This document shows positions 24,576 through 34,801 of a stretch of DNA of 48,308 nt, piece by piece. Position numbers and translations under genes: made by a program. Position 1 is the first letter of the stretch. The number at the start of each line of letters is the position of its first letter. Location: positions 1 through 48,308 of the forward strand of contig PHEO01000004.1 of NCBI GenBank assembly GCA_002841195.1, written 5' to 3'. Under the pieces are notes generated by a model that worked only from the letters and a program-made list of their open reading frames with translations, searched no databases and had not been told where the DNA came from. The DNA comes from Alphaproteobacteria bacterium HGW-Alphaproteobacteria-11 (GTDB taxonomy: Bacteria; Pseudomonadota; Alphaproteobacteria; Parvibaculales; Parvibaculaceae).

Positions 24576-25487
24576 ATGAGCGAAGCGCGGATCATCGACG
24601 GCAAGACAATCGCCGAGGGCTTGCGCGTCCGCGTCGCCGCCGAAGTGGCGCGGCTCAAGAAAGATCACGGACTCACGCCCGGCCTCGCCGTCGTTCTGGT
24701 CGGCAACGATCCGGCCAGCGAAATCTATGTCCGCAACAAGGGTTTGCAGACCAAGGAGGCGGGCATGAACTCCTTCGAGTTCAAACTGCCCGATACGACG
24801 ACGCAGGATGCGCTGCTCGCCAAGGTCCGCGAGCTCAACGCCGATCCGGCGGTGCACGGCATTCTGGTGCAGTTCCCGGTGCCGGCGCAGATTTCCCAGC
24901 AAGCGGTCATCGAAACCATCGATCCCGACAAGGATGTCGACGGGCTTCATCCGGTCAGCGCCGGACGGCTCGCAAGCGGTTTGCCGGGCCTTGTGCCGGC
25001 GACGCCGACCGGCTGCCTCGTTCTGGCGTGCGAAGCCTTCAAGGCGCGCGGCGAAACGCTGGCCGGCAAGCATGCCGTCGTGGTCGGCCGCTCCAATCTC
25101 GTCGGCAAGCCGGTCGCGCAATTGCTGCTCGGTGAAAACTGCACCGTCACCATCGCGCATAGCCGCACCGCCGACCTGCCGGCGGTCTGCCGCATGGGCG
25201 ACATTCTGGTGGCCGCGACCGGGCGCGCCGAAATGATCCGCGGCAGTTGGGTGAAGCCCGGCGCTGTCGTCATCGATGTCGGCACGACGCGCATTCCGGC
25301 GCCCGAGCGCGGCGAAGGCAAGATGCGGCTCGTCGGCGATGTCGCCTTTGCCGAAGCAAAGACGGTCGCCGGCGACATCACGCCGGTGCCCGGCGGAGTC
25401 GGCCCCATGACCATCGCCTGCCTGCTGCGCAACACGCTTTTCGCCGCCGCGCGCATTCACGGCATCGCGCCACCGCAAGATATTTGA
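24576..25487 (+). CDS. folD: Bifunctional methylene-THF dehydrogenase/cyclohydrolase FolD
   Basis: FolD interconverts 5,10-methylene-, methenyl- and 10-formyl-tetrahydrofolate with NADP+. The 303-residue product shows [18 protein letters not shown] (with the conserved Tyr and Lys of the active site), the [11 protein letters not shown] segment, [10 protein letters not shown], the nucleotide-binding [18 protein letters not shown], and [15 protein letters not shown] at the end. Length is normal. The start at ATG 24576 is 10 bases after the YggT stop. Confidence 0.97.
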   Translation: MSEARIIDGKTIAEGLRVRVAAEVARLKKDHGLTPGLAVVLVGNDPASEIYVRNKGLQTKEAGMNSFEFKLPDTTTQDALLAKVRELNADPAVHGILVQFPVPAQISQQAVIETIDPDKDVDGLHPVSAGRLASGLPGLVPATPTGCLVLACEAFKARGETLAGKHAVVVGRSNLVGKPVAQLLLGENCTVTIAHSRTADLPAVCRMGDILVAATGRAEMIRGSWVKPGAVVIDVGTTRIPAPERGEGKMRLVGDVAFAEAKTVAGDITPVPGGVGPMTIACLLRNTLFAAARIHGIAPPQDI

Positions 25488-25496
25488 GGCCGCGCC

Positions 25497-26507
25497 ATGG
25501 AAATGCGCCAGCTCGGAAAATTGTGGCCGGTCAGTGCGCTGACACTTGGCGGGGGCGGGCTCGGCCAGATATGGGGCGCGACGACACGCGACGAGGCGGT
25601 CGCCACGGTGCGCGCGGCGGCGGATGCCGGCATCACGCTGTTCGACATGGCGCCGCTTTACGGCCGCGGCGAGGCCGAAGCGGTGATGGGCGCGACCTTC
25701 GAGGGCAAGTGGCCGGACGGCATCCGCGTCACCACCAAATGCATGATCGGCCAGCGGCATTTTCCCGATGTCGCGGCGCGGCTCGGAACCTCGCTGACAC
25801 GCAGTCTCGCGACGATGAAGCGCGAACAGGCCGACATCTTCCTGCTGCATTCCAATATCTGTCCCGACGAATATGTTTACGATCGCGAGCCCGATTTTCC
25901 GAATTTCGGCGCCGTCACGCGCACGCAATTTGTCGAGGTGATCGTCCCCGCGTTCGAGAAGCTGAAGGCGCAAGGGCTGATCGGCGCCTGGGGGGTCACC
26001 GGCACGGGCCTGCCGCGCGCGATCATGGATGTCTTGCGCGAGGGCCCGCGCCCCGCCGTCGTGCAGGCGGTTACCAATCTGCTCGATTCGCCGGGCGGCA
26101 TGCGCCGTTACGAAGAGCCGGCCGAGCCGCGCAATATCATCCGCACCGCGAAGAACAACGATGTCGGCGTCATGGGCATTCGTGCCGTGCAGGCGGGCGC
26201 GCTGACTTCCGCCATCGACCGCAAGATGGACGAGAACGAACCCGAGATGCGGGACTATGCCCGCGCCGCGCCCTTCCGCGCGCTCTGCCGCGACATCGGC
26301 GAAGACCCGGCCATCGTCGCGCATCGCTATGCGCTGTCGATCCCCGGCGTCGACACGCTGGTGCTCGGCGTCAAGAACCGCACCGAGCTTGCCAGCATCG
26401 TCGCTGCTGCGGCGCCGCTTGATGCCGAACTTGTCGGCCGCATAGACGCCTTGCGCCTCAACTTCCAGGTACCGCGCATGCCGATCGACGGGGAGGACAT
26501 GCTCTGA
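25497..26507 (+). CDS. Aldo/keto reductase family protein
   Basis: The 336-residue TIM-barrel oxidoreductase has AADAGITLFDMAPLYGRGEAE (the catalytic Asp and Tyr, with Tyr in APLYG), VTTKCMIG (catalytic Lys), a short lead into LLHSNICPDEYVYD, and the cofactor-binding end IPGVDTLVLGVKNRTELASI. The His that normally follows the third strand (QLHW-like) appears as LLHSN. NADPH-dependent reduction of a carbonyl is likely; the substrate is unknown. It begins 9 bases after folD and is probably co-transcribed. Confidence 0.9.
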   Translation: MEMRQLGKLWPVSALTLGGGGLGQIWGATTRDEAVATVRAAADAGITLFDMAPLYGRGEAEAVMGATFEGKWPDGIRVTTKCMIGQRHFPDVAARLGTSLTRSLATMKREQADIFLLHSNICPDEYVYDREPDFPNFGAVTRTQFVEVIVPAFEKLKAQGLIGAWGVTGTGLPRAIMDVLREGPRPAVVQAVTNLLDSPGGMRRYEEPAEPRNIIRTAKNNDVGVMGIRAVQAGALTSAIDRKMDENEPEMRDYARAAPFRALCRDIGEDPAIVAHRYALSIPGVDTLVLGVKNRTELASIVAAAAPLDAELVGRIDALRLNFQVPRMPIDGEDML

Positions 26508-26527
26508 TGCCGCTCCCCGCCGCGCGC

Positions 26528-26785
26528 CTATCTGTTGTCGAGCTGCGCCCGGACCGCGTGCAACCCGTCGCGTGTGATGCGATAGGGGCTGCCGTCGCGC
26601 GAGGCGATCAGGCCGCGTCGACGCAAGCGGCGGAAGGTTGCCAATGAGCAATCGCTCAAAACCCAACCCTCGCGCGTGACGCAGATGACGGTGCGGATTT
26701 TTCCCTTTTCATCTTTTTCGACGCGGATCGTACCGCCGCGCGCCAGCGCATGGAGCGTGCGCTGCTCGAATTTCGAGACGTTCAT
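26528..26785 (-). CDS. YjhX family (UPF0386) protein
   Basis: The 85-residue product has the compact YjhX pattern: [16 protein letters not shown], then [20 protein letters not shown] and [22 protein letters not shown]. coli YjhX has been proposed as the toxin half of a YjhX-YjhQ pair. No acetyltransferase-like YjhQ partner is encoded here, so in this genome it may be a winged-helix-like regulator or a solitary relic. The ATG at 26785 fits the family start; the frame runs further upstream but with no conservation. It converges on the aldo/keto reductase gene. Confidence 0.88.
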   Translation of the reverse strand: MNVSKFEQRTLHALARGGTIRVEKDEKGKIRTVICVTREGWVLSDCSLATFRRLRRRGLIASRDGSPYRITRDGLHAVRAQLDNR

Positions 26786-28478
26786 CGGAAGATACCTGGA
26801 GAAAAGCCAAAGCGGGACGGGCGGCACGGCCGGCGCAGGCAATCGCGCTGCGCGGGCGGCGGCCCGTCTTTTCAAATGGCCCGTCCGAGAGGGGAAACCC
26901 GTCTCAGCGGCCGCGCTTTTCTCCGGCTACAGACATCAACGCTCCATCGCGCGTGGTGCTTCATCTCTAGCCGACGGACGCGCGCCCCGTCAATCCGCAT
27001 GTCTGGCCGCATGGCCGGCGCTGGCGGCGGCGCTGCTGGTTTTTGCCGCGCTGTTGCCGCCGGGCGACGCCCGCGCGGATAGCCATGCGGTTGAGGGCGG
27101 CATGATCGCATGGCCCGAACACGAGATGGAACGTGCCCTCGACTTCCTGATCGAGCGGCGGATGAGCGATCTCGACGTGCGCGCCGCCGCGGTCGCGGTC
27201 GTCGTCGAAGGCAAGCTCGTCTTCGCGCGCGGCTATGGCGTCGCCGATATCGACGGCGATGTGCCCGTTACCGAGCACACGCTTTTCGAGGCCGCGTCGC
27301 TCGGCAAGCCGATAGCGGCGTTCGGGGCGCTGCTGCTGGCGCGGGAGCGGAAGTTCGCGCTCGACGCGCCCGTCGCCGAAAGTTTCGATGCGCACTGGCT
27401 TGAGGATGCACGTGACCGCGAAACGGTGACGCCGCGCCATCTGCTGACGCACAGGTCCGGTCTTTCCAACAATCTGCGTTTCGGTTCGCGCCGCACCGGC
27501 TTCGAGCCCGGATCGCGGTTTTCCTATTCGGGCGTCGGCTACATGTATCTCGCCGACGCGATGGCCGGGATCGAGGAAACGGGTTTCGACCGGCTGATGC
27601 GCGAGCGCGTGTTCGCGCCGCTCGGCATGCATTCGTCGGGCTACGCTATGGCCGAGGCGCTGGTCGAGACGGTGGCGCGTCCGCATATGCCGCTCTGGCT
27701 GCCGATCGTTGCGCTGCTGGGGCCGGCGCTGTGTTTCCTTGCGATCCTCGGCTTTCTGACGCTTCTCATTGTTCGTTTCGGGTTCGAACGGTTGCGCGTC
27801 CGGCCGGTCGAATTGCTGCCGGCGATCGTGCTGTCGCCCTTGCTGGCGGGCGGCTTCGTTTTTCTGAGCTTCGGCCTCTGGCCGCTGCTTTTCAGCCTCG
27901 GCTATCTGCTTGCATGGCTTGTCGCGCTCGCCGCCGTTGCCGTGTCGCTGCAATATCTTCGCGTCGTTCTGGATCAGGGTCGAAGCGACCGCGTCATTGT
28001 CAGCGGCCGCATGCGCCGTCACGGTCTCGATCCGGCGATGCTCGGTGTCGCCTTTGTCGCCAGCCTTCTCTTCATGTTCTGGCAGGTGCCGGGGCCGATG
28101 CGGAACGGCGACGATCTCAACGCGGCCTCGTCGCTGCGTTCGAGCGCCCACGATCTCGGGCTCTTCATGGCGGGCTTCATCGACGGTGCGGTGATCGGGC
28201 CGGAATGGCGCGCCCGCATGGTGTCGGAGCGCGTTGAGATTGGCACGCGCGACGGCGCCCGCATCGGATGGGGCCTCGGTTTCGGCACACGCGAAACGGC
28301 GACGAGCTTCACCGCCTGGCAATGGGGGTCCAATGTCGGTTCGAAAAGTCTGATGGTGATCGAGCCGTCGCGCCGCGCCGGTGTCGTTATCCTGACCAAT
28401 GCCGAAAGCGGCGATACGCTGACGCAGGAAATCGCCAGTCACGTGCTCGGCATCGACGGGCCGTGGCGGCTGCCCTGA
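26757..28478 (+). CDS. Serine hydrolase (beta-lactamase/CubicO fold) with inserted membrane segments
   Basis: The first part (27120-27660) is a beta-lactamase-type domain with the SxxK motif in [10 protein letters not shown] and YSGVGYMYL at the second motif. The chain then crosses the membrane about four times (27690-28090). It resumes a typical carboxyl part ([34 protein letters not shown]). The start is unclear. A signal-like stretch ([18 protein letters not shown], about 27010-27065) lies upstream of the first good ATG (27102), yet no ATG, GTG or TTG is in frame between it and GTG 26757, which overlaps yjhX on the other strand. I give 26757 as the outer limit. The substrate is unknown; peptidase or esterase activity is likely. 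Confidence 0.75.
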   Translation: MRCSNFETFIGRYLEKSQSGTGGTAGAGNRAARAAARLFKWPVREGKPVSAAALFSGYRHQRSIARGASSLADGRAPRQSACLAAWPALAAALLVFAALLPPGDARADSHAVEGGMIAWPEHEMERALDFLIERRMSDLDVRAAAVAVVVEGKLVFARGYGVADIDGDVPVTEHTLFEAASLGKPIAAFGALLLARERKFALDAPVAESFDAHWLEDARDRETVTPRHLLTHRSGLSNNLRFGSRRTGFEPGSRFSYSGVGYMYLADAMAGIEETGFDRLMRERVFAPLGMHSSGYAMAEALVETVARPHMPLWLPIVALLGPALCFLAILGFLTLLIVRFGFERLRVRPVELLPAIVLSPLLAGGFVFLSFGLWPLLFSLGYLLAWLVALAAVAVSLQYLRVVLDQGRSDRVIVSGRMRRHGLDPAMLGVAFVASLLFMFWQVPGPMRNGDDLNAASSLRSSAHDLGLFMAGFIDGAVIGPEWRARMVSERVEIGTRDGARIGWGLGFGTRETATSFTAWQWGSNVGSKSLMVIEPSRRAGVVILTNAESGDTLTQEIASHVLGIDGPWRLP

Positions 28479-28514
28479 TCGCGGGCCGGGCTCTGCAACG
28501 CGGGAGTGTGCGTC

Positions 28515-29186
28515 ATGGAAAAATTCGAGAAGGTTTTTGCGCGCGCCGCCAGGCGTCATGGCGGTGCGAAGGCGGTTGAGGCGAACCTCTCCAGACCGAA
28601 AAGCGCGGCGGCACTCAGGAAGATTTCCGACGACCGCTGGCTTTCCGGGATGACGCGCGCCGTCTTTCAGGCCGGTTTCGTCTGGAAGATCATCGAGAAC
28701 AAATGGCCGGGCTTCGAGGAGGCTTTCGACGGCTTCGACCCATACCGCGTCGCCTTCTACACCGATGAGAAGATCGGACGCCTTGCCAGCGACACACGCA
28801 TCGTGCGCAACGGCCAGAAAATAATGGCGACGCGCGACAATGCGCGTTTCGTCGTTGAGCTTGCGAAAGAGCATGGCTCCGTCGGCGCTTTCTTTGCCGG
28901 TTCGAAGCCGGAGCAGTTCGCGGTCCTGCTCGACATTCTGAAAAGGCGCGGCAACCGGCTATCGGGCGCTTCGGCGCAGTTCTTCCTGCGCCAGATGGGT
29001 GTCGATAGCTGGATCCTGTCGCCGTCGGTCGTTGCGGCGCTCGCCCATGCCGGCGTCGTCGGCAAGGCGCCCAGCTCGCGCAAGGCGATGGAGGCGGTGC
29101 AGGCGGCCTTCACGCAGTGGCGGAAGGAAAGCGGCCGCTCGCTGACCGAGATCAGCCGGGTGCTGGCGATGTCGGCGGACGGGTAA
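28515..29186 (+). CDS. DNA-3-methyladenine glycosylase I-like protein (Tag family)
   Basis: The 223-residue product resembles the COG2818 branch of the helix-hairpin-helix glycosylases: FQAGFVWKIIENKWPGFEEAF, DPYRVAFYTDEKIGRL, and RIVRNGQKIMATRDNARFV, where Tag has its IIRHRGKI segment. The carboxyl FFLRQMGVDSWILSP is also typical. The amino-terminal Cys/His zinc ligands of classical Tag are not evident, so it belongs to a divergent subgroup. A role in removing alkylated bases is likely by family but not certain. ATG 28515 was chosen over the codon at 28506. Confidence 0.82.
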   Translation: MEKFEKVFARAARRHGGAKAVEANLSRPKSAAALRKISDDRWLSGMTRAVFQAGFVWKIIENKWPGFEEAFDGFDPYRVAFYTDEKIGRLASDTRIVRNGQKIMATRDNARFVVELAKEHGSVGAFFAGSKPEQFAVLLDILKRRGNRLSGASAQFFLRQMGVDSWILSPSVVAALAHAGVVGKAPSSRKAMEAVQAAFTQWRKESGRSLTEISRVLAMSADG

Positions 29187-29189
29187 AGC

Positions 29190-29720
29190 CTATTTCGCCT
29201 TCGCCGCCGCGATCGCCTTGACGATCAAGGCACGCGCGACCTCGGGGCCTTCCCAGCCGGCGACCTTCACCCATTTGCCGTCCTCGAGATCCTTGTAGTG
29301 CTCGAAGAAATGGGTGATGCGCTTGATCAGAATGTCCGGCATGTCGGTGTAGCTCTGGACGTTCTTGTAATAGGGATTGAGCTGTTCGACCGGCACGGCG
29401 AGGATCTTTTCATCCTGCCCGGCTTCGTCATGCATCATCAAGACGCCGATGGGCCGCGAGCGGATGACGGCGCCGGGCACCACCGGAATGCGGCTGACGA
29501 CCAGCACGTCCACAGGATCGCCGTCTTCCGACAGCGTGTGCGGCACAAAACCGTAATTGCAGGGATACTGCATCGCCGTGTGCATGAAGCGGTCGACGAA
29601 AAGCGTGCCCGATTCCTTGTCCATCTCGTATTTCACCGGATGGCCGCCATGCGGCACCTCGACGATGACGTTGATGTCGTCGGGCGGGTTCTTGCCGATC
29701 GGAATGGCGTCGATACGCAT
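29190..29720 (-). CDS. ppa: Inorganic pyrophosphatase
   Basis: This soluble family I pyrophosphatase hydrolyses PPi to two phosphates. The 176-residue product shows the metal-binding signature [11 protein letters not shown] (Asp66, Asp68, Asp71), the opening [21 protein letters not shown] and [11 protein letters not shown], all as in E. coli Ppa. It starts immediately after the argG stop on the same strand, so the pair may be co-transcribed; argG generates PPi, which makes the pairing sensible. Confidence 0.97.
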   Translation of the reverse strand: MRIDAIPIGKNPPDDINVIVEVPHGGHPVKYEMDKESGTLFVDRFMHTAMQYPCNYGFVPHTLSEDGDPVDVLVVSRIPVVPGAVIRSRPIGVLMMHDEAGQDEKILAVPVEQLNPYYKNVQSYTDMPDILIKRITHFFEHYKDLEDGKWVKVAGWEGPEVARALIVKAIAAAKAK

Positions 29721-30953
<1,233 letters not shown>

Positions 30954-31103
30954 CTCTTCACCCTCAAGCCGGTCGATTTTGCGGCGCATCATAGGGAAAT
31001 CGGATCGGGCGGCAAGGGGCGGCGGATGCGGCGTCTTCGGCGGCGACGGAGGGCGATTTCACTGCCATAATCGCGCCGAATGAGGCCAATTTCGGGGGTT
31101 CCC

Positions 31104-31685
31104 ATGGATTCGTCGCTCATCCTGCTCATCGTGCTGGGGCTTGTTCTCGGCGGCGGCTATGCCTGGTATGTCGCGCTGATCACGCGGCGCAACGAGGTGC
31201 GCGAGGCGATGGGCTCCATCGACGTCCAGCTTCGCAAGCGCTTCGACCTCCTGCCCAACATCGTGGCGCTGGCGCAGAAGTTCATGACCCATGAGAAGGA
31301 GTTGCTGGAGGGGCTGACGGCGCTCAGGGCCAAGGTCGCCGAACCCTATGCAAGGGAGGATCCCGCGGCGGTCGCCGCGCATCTTGATGCCTCGCGGGCG
31401 CTCGAGGCCGGGATGATGCGGCTCTTCGCGGTGGCCGAGAACTATCCCGAGCTGCGCTCCGCCGAGACGATCACCCGCGCGCAGGCGACATTCGAGGAAG
31501 TCGAGGGCAATATTGCGGCGGCGCGGCGCTTCTACAATTCGGCGGTGACGCGGCTCAACAATGCGGTCGAGGTTTTTCCGGGGTCGATCGTCGCCGGTTT
31601 CGCCAAGGTGCAGAGTTTCCCCTTCTATGAGGTCGAGGACGCGGCGGCGCGCCAGCCCGTCGACGTCAACAAGCTGATGTCGTAG
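31104..31685 (+). CDS. LemA family protein
   Basis: The 193-residue product has one amino-terminal membrane helix (LILLIVLGLVLGGGYAWYVAL) and the helical LemA domain with RRNEVREAMGSIDVQLRKR and DLLPNIVALAQKFM. It then has ENYPELRSAETI and ARRFYNSAVTRLNNAVE. LemA proteins are inner-membrane anchored with the helical part outside or inside depending on species; their role is unclear. It is followed by a DUF3137 gene, a pairing often seen. Confidence 0.93.
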   Translation: MDSSLILLIVLGLVLGGGYAWYVALITRRNEVREAMGSIDVQLRKRFDLLPNIVALAQKFMTHEKELLEGLTALRAKVAEPYAREDPAAVAAHLDASRALEAGMMRLFAVAENYPELRSAETITRAQATFEEVEGNIAAARRFYNSAVTRLNNAVEVFPGSIVAGFAKVQSFPFYEVEDAAARQPVDVNKLMS

Positions 31686-31692
31686 CGGCGCA

Positions 31693-32634
31693 ATGCCGGC
31701 CGCCGACGCACCCTCCGGCTTCGACGCGTTCTTTGCGCGCGAGATCGCGCCCTGGATCGCCGAGAAGGAGATCGAGCGCCGAGCCGTCTTCCGCCGCACG
31801 GTGTGGCGCGCCGCTCCCATCATCGGCGCCGGGCTTTTCGCCTTTGTCGTTTCCGCGCAGGCGATCGAGGGCGAGGACATGCGCGGATTTGCGCTTTTCG
31901 CCAGCGTGGCGATTATGGTGGCTGGCGCGGCGATGTTTGGATCGGTGCTGCTCTGGGGGCGCAAGTTCGCCGAGGAGCTGTCGACGAAAATCTTCGGCCA
32001 TTTCGGCTATTCCTATTCGCCGAACGTGCCGGCGGATTTCCTCGCGCCCTTCGAGCGCTGCCACCTGCTACCCTCCTACAGCCGCAAGTCGCTGGAGGAT
32101 CATGTGCGGGGCGAAGCCGGCGGCGTTCCCTTCGAGCTTGCGGAAGCCTTTCTCGAGCGCAAGGTCCGGCGCGACAAACGCGATGAATACGATCTCGTTT
32201 TTCGCGGCATCGTCGCCCGCTACCGGTTTCCGAAGCGTTTTTCAGGTCGCACCATTCTCCGCGCCGACCAGGGGTTGCTGAATGCATTGGGGCATTCGGG
32301 CGTCTCCGGCGAGCGGGTGCGTCTTGAGGATCCGCGCTTCGAAAAGCTGTTCGAAGTCTTCTCGAGCGACCAGGTCGAGGCGCGTTACCTGCTGACGCCG
32401 GCTTTCATGGAACGGATGGCTGCCCTTGCCGAGACAACCGACGCGCCGCTGCAAGCGGCCTTCGAGGGCGGCGAGCTGCTGCTTGCCATCGACGGGCGGC
32501 GGGGCTATTTCGCGCAGCCCTCGCCCTGGCGCGATCTCGGGCGCGGCGATCATATCCGCGCCTTTGTCGACGACATCCAGTTGGTCGGCGACATCGCCGC
32601 CACGCTCAAGCTCGACGCGCGGACGGCGGTGTGA
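31693..32634 (+). CDS. DUF3137-family membrane protein
   Basis: The 313-residue product begins with an acidic helix (FDAFFAREIAPWIAEKEIERR), followed by two membrane helices (about 36-54 and 62-82, the second FALFASVAIMVAGAAMFGSVL). A large soluble domain follows, with FVPKRF-like segment YRFPKRFSGRTILRADQG and DPRFEKLFEVFSSDQVEARYLLTP. The latter segment (E-x-FEV-x-S-x-D-x-EARY) is characteristic of DUF3137, a family that travels with LemA. Function is unknown. Confidence 0.88.
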   Translation: MPAADAPSGFDAFFAREIAPWIAEKEIERRAVFRRTVWRAAPIIGAGLFAFVVSAQAIEGEDMRGFALFASVAIMVAGAAMFGSVLLWGRKFAEELSTKIFGHFGYSYSPNVPADFLAPFERCHLLPSYSRKSLEDHVRGEAGGVPFELAEAFLERKVRRDKRDEYDLVFRGIVARYRFPKRFSGRTILRADQGLLNALGHSGVSGERVRLEDPRFEKLFEVFSSDQVEARYLLTPAFMERMAALAETTDAPLQAAFEGGELLLAIDGRRGYFAQPSPWRDLGRGDHIRAFVDDIQLVGDIAATLKLDARTAV

Positions 32635-32718
32635 GTTTTCGCAAAGGCTCTTGCGCCGGGCCGGCTATCGCCCCACCTGTCACGGGGCAATAATCGCGGC
32701 AGCGCAGAAGAGGGCATC

Positions 32719-33306
32719 ATGCAGGTCGAGTTCTGGTACGAGTTTGCAAGCACCTATTCATATCCGGCGGCCATGCGCGTCGAGCGGGCCGCCGCCGAGG
32801 CCGGCGTCGATCTCGTCTGGCGGCCGTTTCTTCTGGGCCCGATTTTCGGCGCGCAGGGCTGGAACGACAGCCCGTTCAACATCTATCCCGCCAAGGGAAA
32901 ATATATGTGGCGCGACATGGCGCGGCTCTGCGCCGACGCCGGACTGACGCTGAAAGAGCCGGTGCGTTTCCCGCAGAACGGCTTGAAGGCGGCGCGCCTC
33001 GCGCTGCTCGGGCAGCACGAGGGCTGGGGGCCGGAATTCTCGCGCCGCGTCTATCTCGCGAACTTCGCCGAACAGAAAGACATTTCCGACGAAGCCGTTC
33101 TCTCCGGCATTCTTTCCGCGCTCGGTCTCGATGCGGCGGCGCTCACGGCGCGCGCGAACGAGCCCGCCCACAAGGAGCGGCTGAAAGCGCAGACCGAAGC
33201 GGCGATTGCAAAGGGCATTTTCGGTGCGCCGTCATTCGTTGTCGGCGACGAACTCTTCTGGGGCAACGACCGGCTCGAAGCGGCGCTGCAATGGGCGAAG
33301 CGTTGA
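32719..33306 (+). CDS. DsbA-like 2-hydroxychromene-2-carboxylate isomerase family protein
   Basis: The 195-residue thioredoxin-fold protein opens with EFWYEFASTYSYPAAMRVE, the usual start of this kappa-class GST-like family. It ends with IFGAPSFVVGDELFWGNDRLE, the cis-Pro region plus the WG-x-DRL motif. The family includes the naphthalene-route isomerase and glutathione-dependent enzymes; the true substrate here is unknown. A GST gene follows about 100 bases later, which fits glutathione use. Confidence 0.92.
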   Translation: MQVEFWYEFASTYSYPAAMRVERAAAEAGVDLVWRPFLLGPIFGAQGWNDSPFNIYPAKGKYMWRDMARLCADAGLTLKEPVRFPQNGLKAARLALLGQHEGWGPEFSRRVYLANFAEQKDISDEAVLSGILSALGLDAAALTARANEPAHKERLKAQTEAAIAKGIFGAPSFVVGDELFWGNDRLEAALQWAKR

Positions 33307-33410
33307 CGGGTCCATTTCCTGAAAGCGTTCGGGGCCATACGGCTTTCCCCTTGCCGTGCCGCCGTTCTCTTCCGATTTAAGCGCGAGCCTGTTTTCCGGA
33401 GGAGATTTCC

Positions 33411-34046
33411 ATGACCGATATCGTTTTCCATTCGCAGCCCCTCAGCGTCTATCTCTGGACCGCTTCGCTCGTCGCCGCCGAGAAGGGCGTTTCCTGGTCG
33501 GTCAATCCGGTCGAGCCCGGCAGCGAAGCGCATCTCGCGCTCAATCCGTTCGCCAAGTCGCCGGTGCTGCAACATGGGCAGACCCGCCTCTACGAGACGC
33601 TCGCCATCGCGCATTACATCGACCGCACCTTTGACGGACCCGCATTGCAGCCGGCGGATGTGCCGGGTCAGGCGCAAGTGCTGCGCTGGGCGAGCCTCGT
33701 CAACGCCTACATCTTCCCGACACTGACCAACGGTATCGCAAAGGAACGCCTGCTGGTGCCGATGCAGGGCGGCGTGGCTGACGAGGCGCGTGTCGCACAG
33801 GCGGTGAAGGATGGAGAGATGCAGCTCGGCGTCGTCGCGCGCGATCTCGAAGCGCATGCGTTCCTCGCCGGCGATGAAATCTCGATTGCCGACTGTTTCC
33901 TGCTTCCGCATCTCCATTTCGTTTCGATGACGCCGGAGGGTGCGGCGCTGATCGCGGCGGCGCCGAAAGTTTCCGCCTGGCTCGAAGCGATGCGCGCCCG
34001 GCCGAGTTTCGCCGCGACCGATCAGCTCGCGCGCCGCGCCGCGTAA
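33411..34046 (+). CDS. Glutathione S-transferase family protein
   Basis: The 211-residue product has a thioredoxin-like amino half (FHSQPLSVYLWTASLVAAEKG, LNPFAKSPVLQHGQTRLYETLAIAHYID with the glutathione-binding Pro and Glu-Thr) and a helical carboxyl half (ISIADCFLLPHL). ATG 33411 is preceded by GGAGGAG. The exact class and substrate cannot be told. It converges on a small monooxygenase-like gene. Confidence 0.92.
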   Translation: MTDIVFHSQPLSVYLWTASLVAAEKGVSWSVNPVEPGSEAHLALNPFAKSPVLQHGQTRLYETLAIAHYIDRTFDGPALQPADVPGQAQVLRWASLVNAYIFPTLTNGIAKERLLVPMQGGVADEARVAQAVKDGEMQLGVVARDLEAHAFLAGDEISIADCFLLPHLHFVSMTPEGAALIAAAPKVSAWLEAMRARPSFAATDQLARRAA

Positions 34047-34047
34047 A

Positions 34048-34368
34048 CTACCTGAAGCGTTCCGGCAGGTCGGCTTCGGGGATCAGCAGATCGTCCTCGA
34101 TTTCGAGCCAGACTTCCTCGATCAGTTCGGCGCGGCCCTCGCGTTGCGGCGTTGAGCGTTTCGCCGAGTAGTCGGCAAAGGCCTTGTCGCGCGCTTGCCT
34201 GCTGGGCCAGCGCGCATAGGCGACGAAGTCGCCGTTTTCGGTGCGGTGCAGCCGCGAGCCGCCGCCGCCATGATCGCGCATGATGTCGACCGTGATGTCG
34301 TGCCAGCGGCGCCTGAAGTCGTCCTCGTTTTCCGGCGTCACGCGCCAACGATAGATGGCGGCTTTCAT
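34048..34368 (-). CDS. Antibiotic-biosynthesis-monooxygenase-like small protein
   Basis: The 106-residue product looks like a dimeric alpha+beta barrel domain: IYRWRVTPENEDDFRRRWHDI at the start, followed by SRLHRTENGDFVAYARWPSRQ, DKAFADYS and a trailing strand. Such domains include small heme or quinol monooxygenases and non-catalytic sensors. The start ATG 34368 lies 2 bases after the stop of the preceding membrane protein, so they are probably co-transcribed. Confidence 0.75.
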   Translation of the reverse strand: MKAAIYRWRVTPENEDDFRRRWHDITVDIMRDHGGGGSRLHRTENGDFVAYARWPSRQARDKAFADYSAKRSTPQREGRAELIEEVWLEIEDDLLIPEADLPERFR

Positions 34369-34370
34369 CG

Positions 34371-34799
34371 TCAGGTTCCGGCTTTTGGCGTCTTGGTCAA
34401 CCACGTGTGCCGTTTCGCGACGAACCAAAAGACAAGCCCTGCGATTGCCCCGGCTGTAAATGCGATTCCATTGAAATAGAGAAGCGTCGAAGCCGCGCTG
34501 GCCCATGTCGATGGCGAGAGCAACACGTTGCCGACAAGCGGAGCCAGGAACGCACAAAGTGCACCGCCTGCCGCGAACCAGAGCGGATGATCTACTTGCC
34601 TGAACTCAGCGAGGAAGATGAGGCAGAGTGCAACAGGCGTCACACCGAGGAGGATGTTGGGGCTGACCCTCAGGAAGATATCGATCAGCGAAAGACCCTC
34701 GCTGATGGAAATTGAAGCGCCATAAGCAAGAGTGGTGACAATGCAGAGAAACGCACAACTCGAGAGATAGCCCAGAGCAATGCGGAGTGCTGCCTTCAT
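34371..34799 (-). CDS. Unknown four-helix membrane protein, 142 aa
   Basis: I do not recognise this protein. It has about four hydrophobic segments (about 5-27, 38-62, 71-92 and 105-128), few charged residues and a basic tail (AKRHTWLTKTPKAGT). Codon use differs from the neighbours, with many A/T-ending codons (GCA, ATT, GCT, TCA, GTA, AGT). It is tightly placed between rlmN (stop to start 2 bases) and the monooxygenase-like gene, which supports it being real and transcribed with them. It may be a recent arrival. Confidence 0.7.
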   Translation of the reverse strand: MKAALRIALGYLSSCAFLCIVTTLAYGASISISEGLSLIDIFLRVSPNILLGVTPVALCLIFLAEFRQVDHPLWFAAGGALCAFLAPLVGNVLLSPSTWASAASTLLYFNGIAFTAGAIAGLVFWFVAKRHTWLTKTPKAGT

Positions 34800-34801
34800 G
34801 C

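Noticed and set aside
24480-26666. Long minus-strand open frame opposite folD and the aldo/keto reductase
   Set aside because: It spans two confidently assigned + strand genes, including their junction, and its Arg/His/Asp-rich translation resembles no protein family.
34048-34557. Longer version of the monooxygenase-like protein starting at 34557
   Set aside because: The extra 63 residues overlap the membrane-protein gene on the same strand in another frame and have no family likeness; ATG 34368 fits the domain start.
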